7,526 nucleotides of DNA from Eubacteriales bacterium (GTDB taxonomy: Bacteria; Bacillota; Clostridia; Christensenellales; CAG-138). The translations under genes were made by a program, and so were the position numbers. The notes below the pieces were generated by a model that had not been told where the DNA came from, made no database searches, and saw only the letters and a list, made by a program, of their open reading frames with translations. The stretch is from NCBI GenBank assembly GCA_028703645.1, contig JAQVML010000051.1, forward strand, positions 1 to 7,526. The letters run 5' to 3'. Below are positions 1-6,968 of the stretch, piece by piece; the first letter of the stretch is position 1, and each line of letters begins with the position of its first letter.

Positions 1-110
1 GGTTGTTCTATTATTACCTATACTATCCGCTGGTGCTGCTCGGCTGCTTTGACCAAATTTTTCGGTTGCGGATGCGCTTATCCGGCATTCCCCCGCACGA
101 GAAGGTATGA
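1..110 (+). CDS. C-terminal end of a membrane protein, probably YybS/DUF2232 family (5' truncated)
   Basis: Reading from base 3 gives 35 codons ending in TGA at 108-110; the start lies before the window. The visible tail is strongly hydrophobic and aromatic at first (LFYYYLYYPLVLLGCF), like the last membrane helix of a polytopic protein. It then turns basic and polar (DQIFRLRMRLSGIPPHEKV), like a short cytoplasmic tail. The other two forward frames give less protein-like sequence. In Bacillota the gene before gdpP is commonly yybS, encoding a multi-spanning DUF2232 membrane protein of unclear role. Family assignment rests mainly on this gene order plus the hydrophobic tail, because too little sequence is present to recognise a domain. 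A 79-base gap separates it from gdpP, so the two may be cotranscribed. Confidence 0.6.
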   Translation, partial: LFYYYLYYPLVLLGCFDQIFRLRMRLSGIPPHEKV

Positions 111-123
111 TTAAAGGATGTTC

Positions 124-138
124 GGCCGATGTGCGGCC
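124..138. repeat. Small intergenic hairpin upstream of gdpP
   Basis: GGCCG (124-128) and CGGCC (134-138) form a perfect 5-bp stem around the 5-base loop ATGTG, in the gap between the upstream membrane-protein gene and gdpP. No T-run follows, so it does not look like an intrinsic terminator. It could be an mRNA processing or stability element, or chance in G+C-rich DNA. Confidence 0.35.
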
Positions 139-189
139 CATCATACCGACGGATGAATTACGATTGATCTGTTCCAAAGGAGAGACGGC

Positions 190-2151
190 ATGAAGAAAAC
201 GAAGACAATTCTCCTGCCGCTTGGCGTACTGCTTGGCGTGCTTTGCATCGCGATCTATGCGTCCGGCTGGTACCAGTCCTATCGTCTGACCGTGGGACTA
301 ATTGCGCTGGGCGTGAGCTTGATCGTGTTTGCGACCAGTCTTGTGATGGAACAAAAACGCCTGCAAAAAGCGCAGACATTGATGGACGACGTATTTTCGG
401 AGAATTCCGAAATTGCGTCCAAGCTCGTCAATCAGGTGGCAATCCCATGTGCGCTGATTGAGCAGGACGGCAAGATCGCCTGGCGCAACGAGTCCATGCA
501 AAAGATATTCGCGGAGTCGGACATTTGCGGCGTGCAGCCGAATTTTGACTTCTCTGCGCCTCTGGTCGCGGTTCCGATGGAGCTTGCGGGCAACGTTTAT
601 CAGGTGATGAGAGTGCCCGTCCGCCGGGACACGGACAATCGCATGATGATGTTTCAATACTGGCTGGATCGAACGGAGGCCGCGCACTATCAGCGCCTCT
701 TTGAAGAGCAGATGCCGTATGTTGCGCTCATTTACATCGATAATTATGAAGAGCTTTCGGCGGATGTGCAGTTTCACCGCACGAGCGTTTTTTCCGAGGT
801 GGAGCGCCTGATTGCAGACCTTGTTAAGGAGATTGACGGCGTTTACCGCCGCTATGAAAACGGACGGTTCTTCGTTGTGTTTGAAGCGCAGCACCTGCCG
901 CAATTGGAGCGCGCGCGATTTCCGCTGCTGGAACAGGCGCACAATCTGGACACCGGCACCAGCATGCTGATTTCGCTTTCAATCGCGGTTGGCGCTTCGG
1001 ATCGCGTCGCCCGCGCGGATGAGAGCGCGCGCCAGGCGATGGAGCTTGCGCTGGGACGCGGCGGCGATCAGGCCGTCATTAAAAAGGGCGGCGGATACGT
1101 GTTTTACGGCGGCAGACGGCAGATGGAAGCCATGCAGAGCCGCGTCAAGATGCGCCTTTTCAGCAAAGCACTGCACCAGCTTTTCGACAACGCGGGAGAC
1201 GTATTCATCGTCGGCCACAGCAGACCGGATATGGACTGCATCGGCGCGGCGCTTGGCGTTGCCACCTGCGCAAAGCACGCGGGTTCTCGCGCCTATATCG
1301 TACTCGGCGAGCAAAACAGCATGATCGAGCACGCGCTGGAACTCATTCGCGACAACAACGCGTTTAGCTCGATGATCATTACGCCGGAGCATGCGGAGCG
1401 TATCATGCGCCCGACCAGCGTGCTCGTGGTGGTGGATACCCAGCGCGTGGGTTCACTGATTGCACCGAAACTGCTGGAACTCGCGGGCCGCGTGGTCGTG
1501 ATCGATCACCACCGCAGAGGCGCGGATCACATCGACAACCCCACGCTGCACTTTCTGGAAGCGCGTGCTTCCTCCACCAGTGAACTTGTCACGGAGCTGC
1601 TGCAATACTTTGACGTAAACATTCGCCCGCCCGCGCTGGTCTGCGGAACGCTGCTCGCCGGTATCACGATTGATACCAAGCATTTCGCGTTCAACGTCGG
1701 CTCCCGAACGTTTGAAGCGGCGGGGTATCTGCGCAAAAACGGCGCGGAAACCAGCATGGTTAAGCAGATGTTTCAGGACGATATGGAGAGCTTTGGAGAC
1801 GTAGCGACCACCGTGCGCAGCGCGGAGATCCTCACCGGCGGCGTGGCGCTCGCCAGCGTTGGCGAGGAGATGAATAACGCATCGCTCATCGCCGCAAAAT
1901 CGGCGGACGAACTCATCGGAATCAAGGGCATCGAAGCCGCGTTTGTACTCGGACGCGACGGAGAGAGCATCAGCGTCAGCGGACGCTCGCTGGGCAACAT
2001 CAACGTGCAGATCATCTGCGAACGCTTGGGCGGCGGGGGACACCTCACCATGGCGGGTGCGCAACTGACCAACATGGAACTCGACGAGGCGGAGATGCAT
2101 GTGCGTACCGCCATCGAACACTATATGCAGGAGGTTCATAACACACAATGA
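190..2151 (+). CDS. gdpP: GdpP (YybT), membrane-bound c-di-AMP phosphodiesterase
   Basis: This 653-residue protein has the usual GdpP length and domain order. Two N-terminal membrane helices (about residues 6-24 and 34-51) are followed by a PAS-like domain (about 75-160), a degenerate GGDEF domain (about 165-300), a DHH domain (about 335-500) and DHHA1 (about 535-650). The GGDEF signature is replaced by NGRFF (224-228), as expected for a domain without cyclase activity. Metal-ligand motifs are intact: H343/D347/D349 in GHSRPDMDCIG, D416 in VVVDTQ, D439-H440-H441, D495 in GITIDTKHF, and GGGGH at 614-618. By family knowledge, GdpP hydrolyses c-di-AMP to pApA at the membrane, affecting osmotic balance and beta-lactam tolerance; the PAS domain may bind heme. 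The ATG at 190 has a good AAAGGAG site (176-182) seven bases upstream. Its stop overlaps the rplI start by four bases. Confidence 0.96.
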   Translation: MKKTKTILLPLGVLLGVLCIAIYASGWYQSYRLTVGLIALGVSLIVFATSLVMEQKRLQKAQTLMDDVFSENSEIASKLVNQVAIPCALIEQDGKIAWRNESMQKIFAESDICGVQPNFDFSAPLVAVPMELAGNVYQVMRVPVRRDTDNRMMMFQYWLDRTEAAHYQRLFEEQMPYVALIYIDNYEELSADVQFHRTSVFSEVERLIADLVKEIDGVYRRYENGRFFVVFEAQHLPQLERARFPLLEQAHNLDTGTSMLISLSIAVGASDRVARADESARQAMELALGRGGDQAVIKKGGGYVFYGGRRQMEAMQSRVKMRLFSKALHQLFDNAGDVFIVGHSRPDMDCIGAALGVATCAKHAGSRAYIVLGEQNSMIEHALELIRDNNAFSSMIITPEHAERIMRPTSVLVVVDTQRVGSLIAPKLLELAGRVVVIDHHRRGADHIDNPTLHFLEARASSTSELVTELLQYFDVNIRPPALVCGTLLAGITIDTKHFAFNVGSRTFEAAGYLRKNGAETSMVKQMFQDDMESFGDVATTVRSAEILTGGVALASVGEEMNNASLIAAKSADELIGIKGIEAAFVLGRDGESISVSGRSLGNINVQIICERLGGGGHLTMAGAQLTNMELDEAEMHVRTAIEHYMQEVHNTQ

Positions 2152-2594
2152 AGTTATTATTGGAACAGGACGTTAAGGGAACGGGCAAAAAGGGCGAGAT
2201 CGTGGACGTATCGGACGGCTACGCGCGTAATTTTCTCCTGCCGCGCAAGCTGGCAACCCCTGCCGACGCGCAGGCGATCAACGCTGCGAGCATTCAAAAG
2301 AGCGCCGCCGCACACAAGAAATTTCAGGCGGGACTTGCCGCGCGCGAACTTGCCAAGCAATTGGAAGGCGCCGTCATTACCGTGAAAGCCAAGGTTGGCG
2401 AAAACGGGCATCTCTTCGGCGCGATCACGGGCAAAGAGATCGCCGTAGCGATTGCGGAGCAGAAGCAGGTGGAGATCGATAAGAAAAAGATCGCGCTGGC
2501 GGACCCCATCCGCGCGCTGGGCGAATACACCGTCCGCGTGAGCCTGTATGAAAACACGTTTGCACAGGTCAAGGTAATCGTCGACAAGTGTTGA
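2148..2594 (+). CDS. rplI: 50S ribosomal protein L9
   Basis: The 148-residue product has normal L9 length and layout. The N-terminal rRNA-binding domain (about 1-50) includes MKLLLEQDVKGTGKKGEIV and the L9 signature region DGYARNFLLPRKLATPA (about residues 23-39). A charged connecting helix (about 40-75) leads to the C-terminal domain, with VGENGHLFGAIT and LGEYTVRVSLYENT. L9 binds domain V of 23S rRNA at the base of the L1 stalk and helps maintain reading frame. The ATG shares an ATGA with the gdpP stop, so translation is probably coupled. A strong AGGAGGT (2129-2135) lies inside the gdpP coding region, 12 bases upstream, a slightly long spacing. The protein ends in VDKC, a mildly unusual terminal cysteine. 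Confidence 0.97.
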   Translation: MKLLLEQDVKGTGKKGEIVDVSDGYARNFLLPRKLATPADAQAINAASIQKSAAAHKKFQAGLAARELAKQLEGAVITVKAKVGENGHLFGAITGKEIAVAIAEQKQVEIDKKKIALADPIRALGEYTVRVSLYENTFAQVKVIVDKC

Positions 2595-2664
2595 TTGAAT
2601 CGCTGCCGGCGCGCGCCCGCGCAAAGGCGGATACCCTTGCCATTCTAGCGGATCGGAGCAAGCG

Positions 2665-4035
2665 ATGGAACAATACGAATTCAATCAACCCGAAACGAAT
2701 ATAACCACGATGCCGCACGTGAGCGACGCAGAGCGCTCCGTGCTCGGCAGTATGCTCATCGATACCGGCGCGCTGGAAGTCTGCCTCGAGCAACTGCGTG
2801 AGGAGGATTTTTACGTGCCCGCGAACGCGACGATCTTCGCCGCGATGCGGGATGTGCGCGCGGGCGGAAACGCGGTTGACCTCGTGACCCTGACCGCAGA
2901 GTTGGAGCGGCATAACAAGCTGGACATGGCGGGCGGGCTGACCTATTTGACCGACCTCGTCACGTTTGTGCCGACCGCGGCGAACGTTTCGCACTATATC
3001 AACCTCGTGGAGACCAAGAGCACGCAGCGCGCGCTGATTCGCGCGGGCGGCGAGATCATGCGCGACGGCATGGACGACGAGAAAGAGCTGGAAGACACGC
3101 TCAATCAAGCTGAAAAGCGCATCTACGAAATCTCCATGCGCAAAGTGCAGGGAACGCTGGTTCCCATGGAGCAGATCGTGCCGGAGGCGTATAACCTCAT
3201 CGGCGAGCTGGCGCAGCGGCGCGGCAAGATCACGGGCATCCCAAGCGGCTTTATCGAGCTGGATCGCATGACAAACGGCTTTCAAAAGAGCGATTTGATC
3301 ATTGTGGCAAGCCGTCCTGCCATGGGTAAATCGAGCTTTGCGATGAACGTTGCGCAATATGCATCCGTTCACAACGCAAAGACGGTCGTGGTATTCAGCC
3401 TTGAGATGAGCAGTGAACAGCTCGTTATGCGCATGCTCTGCACGGAAGCTTCGGTCGATTCCCAGCGCATCAAAGAAGGCCTCATCGGCAGCAACGAGAT
3501 GAATGCGCTCATGGAGGTTATGGACCCCATGAGTAGGGCGAAGATTTATATTGACGACAGCAGCGGCGCGAATGTGGCAATGATTCGCAGCAAGTGCCGC
3601 AGACTCTCTGCGCGCGCGGGGCTGGATATGATCGTGATCGACTATCTCCAATTGATGCAAGCCAGCGGCAGCCGCAAGGACGGCAACCGCATGCAGGAGA
3701 TTTCGGACATGACGCGCCAGCTCAAGCTGCTTGCGCGCGAACTCAATGTGCCCATTATCCTCCTGTGCCAGCTCAACCGCGGCCCGGACACCAGAACCGA
3801 CCACAGGCCGGTCATTTCCGATTTGCGCGAGAGCGGCTCCATCGAGCAGGATGCCGACATGGTCATTTTGCTCTATCGACCCGCGGCCTATATGGACACG
3901 CAGGAATACGAGATGGGCGACAACACCAGCCAGATCATCATCGCCAAACACCGCCACGGCTCGACCGGCGTGGTCAAGCTGCTCTGGCAGGGCGAATATA
4001 CGCGCTTCCGCTCCATCGCGCAGGAAAACCAATAA
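2665..4035 (+). CDS. dnaB: Replicative DNA helicase DnaB (called DnaC in Bacillus)
   Basis: This 456-residue protein is a full-length DnaB. The N-terminal domain that contacts primase begins at about residue 17 (PHVSDAERSVLGSML) and runs to about 120. A linker follows, then a RecA-like ATPase core from about 190. Visible motifs are Walker A SRPAMGKSS (216-224), the Glu of SLEMS (E247), Walker B DMIVIDYLQL (321-330), LLCQLNR with Q369, the DnaB signature RPVISDLRESGSIEQDAD (381-398), and the K428/R430 arginine-finger segment KHRHGSTG. It forms the hexamer that unwinds DNA at the fork. Walker A has Ser where DnaB usually has Thr (GKS for GKT). The finger loop reads HRHGSTG where RNGPTG-like sequence is usual. 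GGAG (2655-2658), six bases before ATG, supports this start. The gene follows rplI by 70 bases, a classical Bacillota arrangement. Confidence 0.97.
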   Translation: MEQYEFNQPETNITTMPHVSDAERSVLGSMLIDTGALEVCLEQLREEDFYVPANATIFAAMRDVRAGGNAVDLVTLTAELERHNKLDMAGGLTYLTDLVTFVPTAANVSHYINLVETKSTQRALIRAGGEIMRDGMDDEKELEDTLNQAEKRIYEISMRKVQGTLVPMEQIVPEAYNLIGELAQRRGKITGIPSGFIELDRMTNGFQKSDLIIVASRPAMGKSSFAMNVAQYASVHNAKTVVVFSLEMSSEQLVMRMLCTEASVDSQRIKEGLIGSNEMNALMEVMDPMSRAKIYIDDSSGANVAMIRSKCRRLSARAGLDMIVIDYLQLMQASGSRKDGNRMQEISDMTRQLKLLARELNVPIILLCQLNRGPDTRTDHRPVISDLRESGSIEQDADMVILLYRPAAYMDTQEYEMGDNTSQIIIAKHRHGSTGVVKLLWQGEYTRFRSIAQENQ

Positions 4036-4091
4036 GCGAAACGCGCGGAAGAAACAAGCAAGAGATTTCGAGAAAGAGGACGACAGGATAG

Positions 4092-4751
4092 ATGAAGAAC
4101 CAGGACATGTTTGCCGACCTTTCCACCACGCAAGCGGAGCAGCTTTTTATCGAATCGATCTATCCATGGGAAGTGCTGCCACTAATTCAGACGTTTGTGC
4201 GCGCGCTTGGGCCGAAACTTTCGCCGGAAGAATACGATCATCCCAGCGAAGAAGTTTGGATTCACAAGAGCGCGGTGCTGTATCCGAATATCTACATCGC
4301 GGGACCGACCATCATCGGCGCGGGAACCGAGGTGCGCCCCGGTGCGTTTATTCGCGGCAGTGCGCTCGTTGGCCGCGGCTGCGTGGTCGGCAACTCGACC
4401 GAGCTGAAGAACTGCATCCTCTTCGACAAGGTGCAGGTGCCGCATTACAACTATGTCGGCGACAGCATCCTCGGCAACTATTCTCATATGGGCGCGGGGT
4501 CGATTTGCTCCAACGTCAAGAGCGACAAGACGCTGGTCATCGTTCGCCATGAGGGAATGGTTCACGAAACGGGGCTGAAGAAATTCGGCGCGATCCTCGG
4601 CGACCACGTTGAGGTCGGCTGCAACAGCGTGCTGAATCCCGGCACCGTGATTGAACCCCATGCCTCGGTCTATCCGCTGTCGCGCGTGCGCGGCGTGATC
4701 AAGGCGGGACACATCTTCAAGTCGCAGGACGACGTCGTACCGCGCAAATAA
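4092..4751 (+). CDS. Standalone left-handed beta-helix protein, GlmU C-terminal-like putative acetyltransferase
   Basis: The 219-residue protein has an alpha-helical start (about 1-45) and then hexapeptide repeats typical of a left-handed beta-helix (IIGAGTEVRPGAFIRGSALVGRGCVVGN and onward). It has no N-terminal nucleotidyltransferase domain, so names such as UDP-GlcNAc pyrophosphorylase, which such proteins may receive automatically, are probably wrong for activity. Aligned by eye to the acetyltransferase half of E. coli GlmU, VGNSTELKN and PHYNYVGDS correspond to VGNFVEMKK and GHLTYLGDA. This places H118 at the catalytic His363, K106 at Lys351, Y121 at Tyr366, N141 at Asn386 and R88 near Arg333; H132 replaces Asn377. 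A role in amino-sugar or cell-envelope acetylation is inferred. AGAGGA (4075-4080) is a moderate ribosome site 11 bases upstream. The gene sits 56 bases after dnaB, probably in its operon. Confidence 0.8.
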   Translation: MKNQDMFADLSTTQAEQLFIESIYPWEVLPLIQTFVRALGPKLSPEEYDHPSEEVWIHKSAVLYPNIYIAGPTIIGAGTEVRPGAFIRGSALVGRGCVVGNSTELKNCILFDKVQVPHYNYVGDSILGNYSHMGAGSICSNVKSDKTLVIVRHEGMVHETGLKKFGAILGDHVEVGCNSVLNPGTVIEPHASVYPLSRVRGVIKAGHIFKSQDDVVPRK

Positions 4752-4770
4752 GTCAACAATAGCCGCAGTG

Positions 4771-4809
4771 CCGCGGGCAGAGAAGCCCGAATCGCGCGCG
4801 GTTATTTTT
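4771..4809 (+). terminator. Probable intrinsic terminator after the GlmU-like gene
   Basis: CCGCG (4771-4775) can pair with CGCGG (4797-4801), enclosing an inner GGC/GCC stem (4776-4778 with 4785-4787) and loop AGAGAA; T-rich TTATTTTT (4802-4809) follows at once. Alternatively CGGGC (4774-4778) pairs perfectly with GCCCG (4785-4789). The stem is imperfect, with a bulge at 4788-4796, but position 20 bases after the stop and the T-run fit an end to the gdpP-dnaB block. Confidence 0.5.
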
Positions 4810-4858
4810 CTGCAAAATCCGGAACAGCTGCATGCGTTTTTGACAAAAAAGTCGAAGG

Positions 4859-4877
4859 TTTTCCGAAGTCGGGAAAA
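4859..4877. promoter_or_regulatory. Inverted repeat upstream of the amylase gene, possible operator
   Basis: TTTTCC (4859-4864) and GGAAAA (4872-4877) form a perfect inverted repeat with a 7-base spacer, directly abutting the candidate -35 element at 4878. The sequence AAGTCG also occurs twice, at 4849-4854 and 4866-4871, 17 bases apart. The position suits a regulator of carbohydrate genes, but no known operator consensus is recognised. No T-run follows, so it is not an obvious terminator. Confidence 0.35.
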
Positions 4878-4907
4878 TTGTGAAAAGCTGGCAACATTCC
4901 GTACAAT
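4878..4907 (+). promoter_or_regulatory. Candidate sigma-A promoter for the amylase gene
   Basis: TTGTGA (4878-4883) and TACAAT (4902-4907) are separated by 18 bases; TACAAT is a good -10 hexamer and TTGTGA a moderate -35. Transcription would begin near 4914, giving a leader of about 26 bases before the ATG at 4940. Its place after a terminator-like structure supports a separate unit. A second -10-like TATACT (4934-4939) touches the ATG but lacks a good -35. Confidence 0.4.
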
Positions 4908-4939
4908 CCGCTTTCTAGCCGCGGGGAATCGGCTATACT

Positions 4940-6886
4940 ATGCTTATGATTACGTTTCGACACCATTCCAGATTTCTGACGTTTCGCAGACCGCAGGGCG
5001 CTGTTCCCTGCAGCACGAGCGTAAGAATAGAGGCCGAGATCGGCGGCGACAGCGGCGCGCATGTGCAGCTTCGCCTCTACAACCAGCTCGGCGTAGAATC
5101 TTTTTTTGATCTAACGCGGGAAGGCGGGCGCGTGTATGGGGAAATCCCCATGCCGGCGGTGCCCTGTCTCGTTTGGTATTATTTCATCATTCGCACCTCG
5201 GACGGGCGCACGCAGTTTTACGGCGGCGACAGCGGCGAGGGAAGACTGGAATCCCATGCGCCGCGCTCCTACCAGATTACGGTATATGACGGCAGCTTTC
5301 AAACGCCCGCGCACTGGCGCGAGGGCATCGTCTACCAGATATTCCCCGACCGGTTCCGCAGAAGCAGCTGGGAAGACTTTCGCGAGCGCGCGAAGTATCA
5401 CGCGAATATCGGACGGTTTTTGCGAATTCACGACCGCTGGAGTGAAGACGTTTGCTTTACGCCCGCACCCGGCGCGGAGGAATATGAACCCAACGACTTT
5501 TTCGGCGGGGATGCGAACGGCATCCGCGAAAAACTCGGTTATCTTGCGTCGCTGGGCGTGACGACGATCTACCTCAACCCGGTCTTCGAGTCCGGCAGCA
5601 ACCACCGCTATGACACGGCGGATTATAACCGCATCGACCCGATCTTCGGCAATGAGGACGAGTTCCGCACGCTTTGCGCGGAGGCGAAGGAAAACGGCAT
5701 TCGCATTATGCTGGACGGCGTGTTTTCGCACACGGGCGCGGACAGCCGCTATTTTGACAAGTATTCGCGCTATGACGACGTCGGCGCATATGAATCGGAC
5801 GACTCGCCCTACAAACGCTGGTATCGCTTTGCGGGAGACCGCAAGCATTACGACAGCTGGTGGGGATTTCCGAGCCTGCCAAACGTCAATGAACTGGAGC
5901 CGAGCTATACGGACTTCATCGCGGGCGATCAGGGTGTGTTGTCGCACTGGGCAAAGGACGGAGCGACCAACTGGCGGCTGGACGTTGCGGACGAATTGCC
6001 GGACGAGTTCATTCGCATTCTGCGCAGAAGACTCAAGCAAAACGACCCGGAGGGCGTTCTCCTCGGCGAAGTTTGGGACGACTGCTCCAATAAATACGGC
6101 CCGGAGGGCAGGCGCGGCTATGTCAACGGCGACGAGCTGGACAGCGCGATGAACTATCCCTTCACCGAGGCTGCAATTTCGTTTTTAACGGCGCGGACGG
6201 ACGCATATGCGCTCGATCACACGCTGCAAACCCTGCGGGAGCATTATCCGAGGCCGTTTTTTGAAGCGTGCCTGAATCTGATCAGTTCCCACGACATCAT
6301 CCGCGCGGCAACCGCGCTCTCCGGAGCGCCGGATCGCAACGCGGTCTCGCGTAAGGTACAGGCGACCTATCGCCCAACCGAGCAGGATCAACAAAAGGGC
6401 TACCTTCGCCTAATTCTTGCGGCGGCGCTTCAAATGTCGCTTCCGGGCGTGCCCTGCGTCTACTATGGAGACGAGGCCGGCATGACGGGCATGAGTGATC
6501 CGTTTAATCGCGGAACGTATCCCTGGGGCTCGGAACACGAGGCGGTGTTTGCGGGATATTCCGCGTTGATGCGTGCGCGAAAGGAAAGCGCCGCGCTCAA
6601 GACCGGCCTTTGCCGGATGGGCGCTCTCTCGCCGGAAGTGTATGCCATATTGCGCTGGCTGCCGGAGAGCGGAGAACAGGCGCTGTTGTTGATCAACCGC
6701 GGCGAACGGCAGCAGGCGGTGACGCTGCATCCGGACGATATTCCGCAGGGAGCGGACGGAGAAACGCAGGTCACGCTAAATCAAACGATGACGGATGTGC
6801 TGACACAGGAGACCGTTTCGCCAAGCAACGGTGAAATAAGCGCCGTTTTGCCGCCGCTGACCGCGAGACTGTATTTAACCAGATAA
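4940..6886 (+). CDS. GH13 alpha-glucan hydrolase (neopullulanase/amylopullulanase-like), cytosolic
   Basis: The 648-residue protein combines an N-terminal beta-sandwich typical of maltodextrin-acting GH13 enzymes (about 1-120, with FRRPQGAVPC) and a catalytic barrel from about 127 (REGIVYQIFPDRF). A C-terminal beta domain follows from about 560. GH13 regions are clear: LDGVFSHTG (258-266, region I), NWRLDVADE with nucleophile D348, LLGEVWD with acid/base E377, and SSHDIIR with D452. YDSWWGFPSLPNVNE (304-318) is also typical. It probably cleaves alpha-1,4 and possibly alpha-1,6 links in maltodextrins, pullulan-derived or glycogen-derived oligosaccharides. The N-terminus is basic without a hydrophobic core, so no signal peptide is seen and a cytosolic role on imported dextrins is inferred. 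The ribosome site is weak (GGGGA 4923-4927, 12 bases before ATG 4940); ATG 4946 is an alternative start. Exact substrate and GH13 subfamily cannot be fixed by eye. Confidence 0.93.
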   Translation: MLMITFRHHSRFLTFRRPQGAVPCSTSVRIEAEIGGDSGAHVQLRLYNQLGVESFFDLTREGGRVYGEIPMPAVPCLVWYYFIIRTSDGRTQFYGGDSGEGRLESHAPRSYQITVYDGSFQTPAHWREGIVYQIFPDRFRRSSWEDFRERAKYHANIGRFLRIHDRWSEDVCFTPAPGAEEYEPNDFFGGDANGIREKLGYLASLGVTTIYLNPVFESGSNHRYDTADYNRIDPIFGNEDEFRTLCAEAKENGIRIMLDGVFSHTGADSRYFDKYSRYDDVGAYESDDSPYKRWYRFAGDRKHYDSWWGFPSLPNVNELEPSYTDFIAGDQGVLSHWAKDGATNWRLDVADELPDEFIRILRRRLKQNDPEGVLLGEVWDDCSNKYGPEGRRGYVNGDELDSAMNYPFTEAAISFLTARTDAYALDHTLQTLREHYPRPFFEACLNLISSHDIIRAATALSGAPDRNAVSRKVQATYRPTEQDQQKGYLRLILAAALQMSLPGVPCVYYGDEAGMTGMSDPFNRGTYPWGSEHEAVFAGYSALMRARKESAALKTGLCRMGALSPEVYAILRWLPESGEQALLLINRGERQQAVTLHPDDIPQGADGETQVTLNQTMTDVLTQETVSPSNGEISAVLPPLTARLYLTR

Positions 6887-6916
6887 GCGCGCTGTCACGA
6901 GCAGACTATATTGAAG

Positions 6917-6944
6917 TATCGATTGAATTCGATAGTAACGATAG
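6917..6944. promoter_or_regulatory. Inverted repeat plus direct repeat before the zinc-ribbon gene
   Basis: TATCGA (6917-6922) and TCGATA (6929-6934) form a perfect 6-bp inverted repeat with spacer TTGAAT. The right arm overlaps CGATAG (6930-6935), repeated at 6939-6944 with a 9-base period. The 82-base gap has no T-tract terminator after the amylase stop and no convincing -35/-10 pair. The repeats could be an operator or chance in an A+T-rich pocket. Confidence 0.3.
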
Positions 6945-6968
6945 AATAACCAAAGCGAGGGATACTGG

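Noticed and set aside
118..156. Short leader peptide (12 codons) after AAAGG before gdpP
   Set aside because: The AAAGG abuts the ATG with no spacing, the peptide has no attenuation-like codon run, and it overlaps the small hairpin; chance is the simplest reading.
2608..2617. Perfect palindrome GGCGCGCGCC between rplI and dnaB
   Set aside because: No loop of usable size, no T-run and no flanking symmetry; alternating G/C palindromes are expected in such G+C-rich DNA.
2569..4032. Very long open frame on the - strand opposite dnaB, longer than dnaB itself
   Set aside because: It mirrors dnaB codons in G+C-rich DNA, has His/Arg/Ala-biased composition without recognisable motifs, and lies opposite a well-supported helicase gene.
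4840..4845. Perfect -35 hexamer TTGACA in the gap before the amylase
   Set aside because: No -10-like hexamer lies 16-18 bases downstream (sequence there is CCGAAG), so it is not a convincing promoter alone.
4881..4894. Catabolite-response (cre-like) site in TGAAAAGCTGGCAA before the amylase
   Set aside because: The central CG is reversed to GC and the terminal CA falls one base out of register, so it does not fit the cre consensus.
4768..5109. Possible small + strand gene starting at GTG 4768 and running into the GH13 gene
   Set aside because: It starts inside the terminator-like stem, lacks a ribosome site, overlaps the amylase start by about 170 bases in another frame, and ends in Arg-rich shadow sequence.
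5111..6040. Long open frame on the - strand opposite the GH13 gene
   Set aside because: Composition is rich in Arg, Ala and Val with no domain, and the + strand has unmistakable GH13 motifs throughout.
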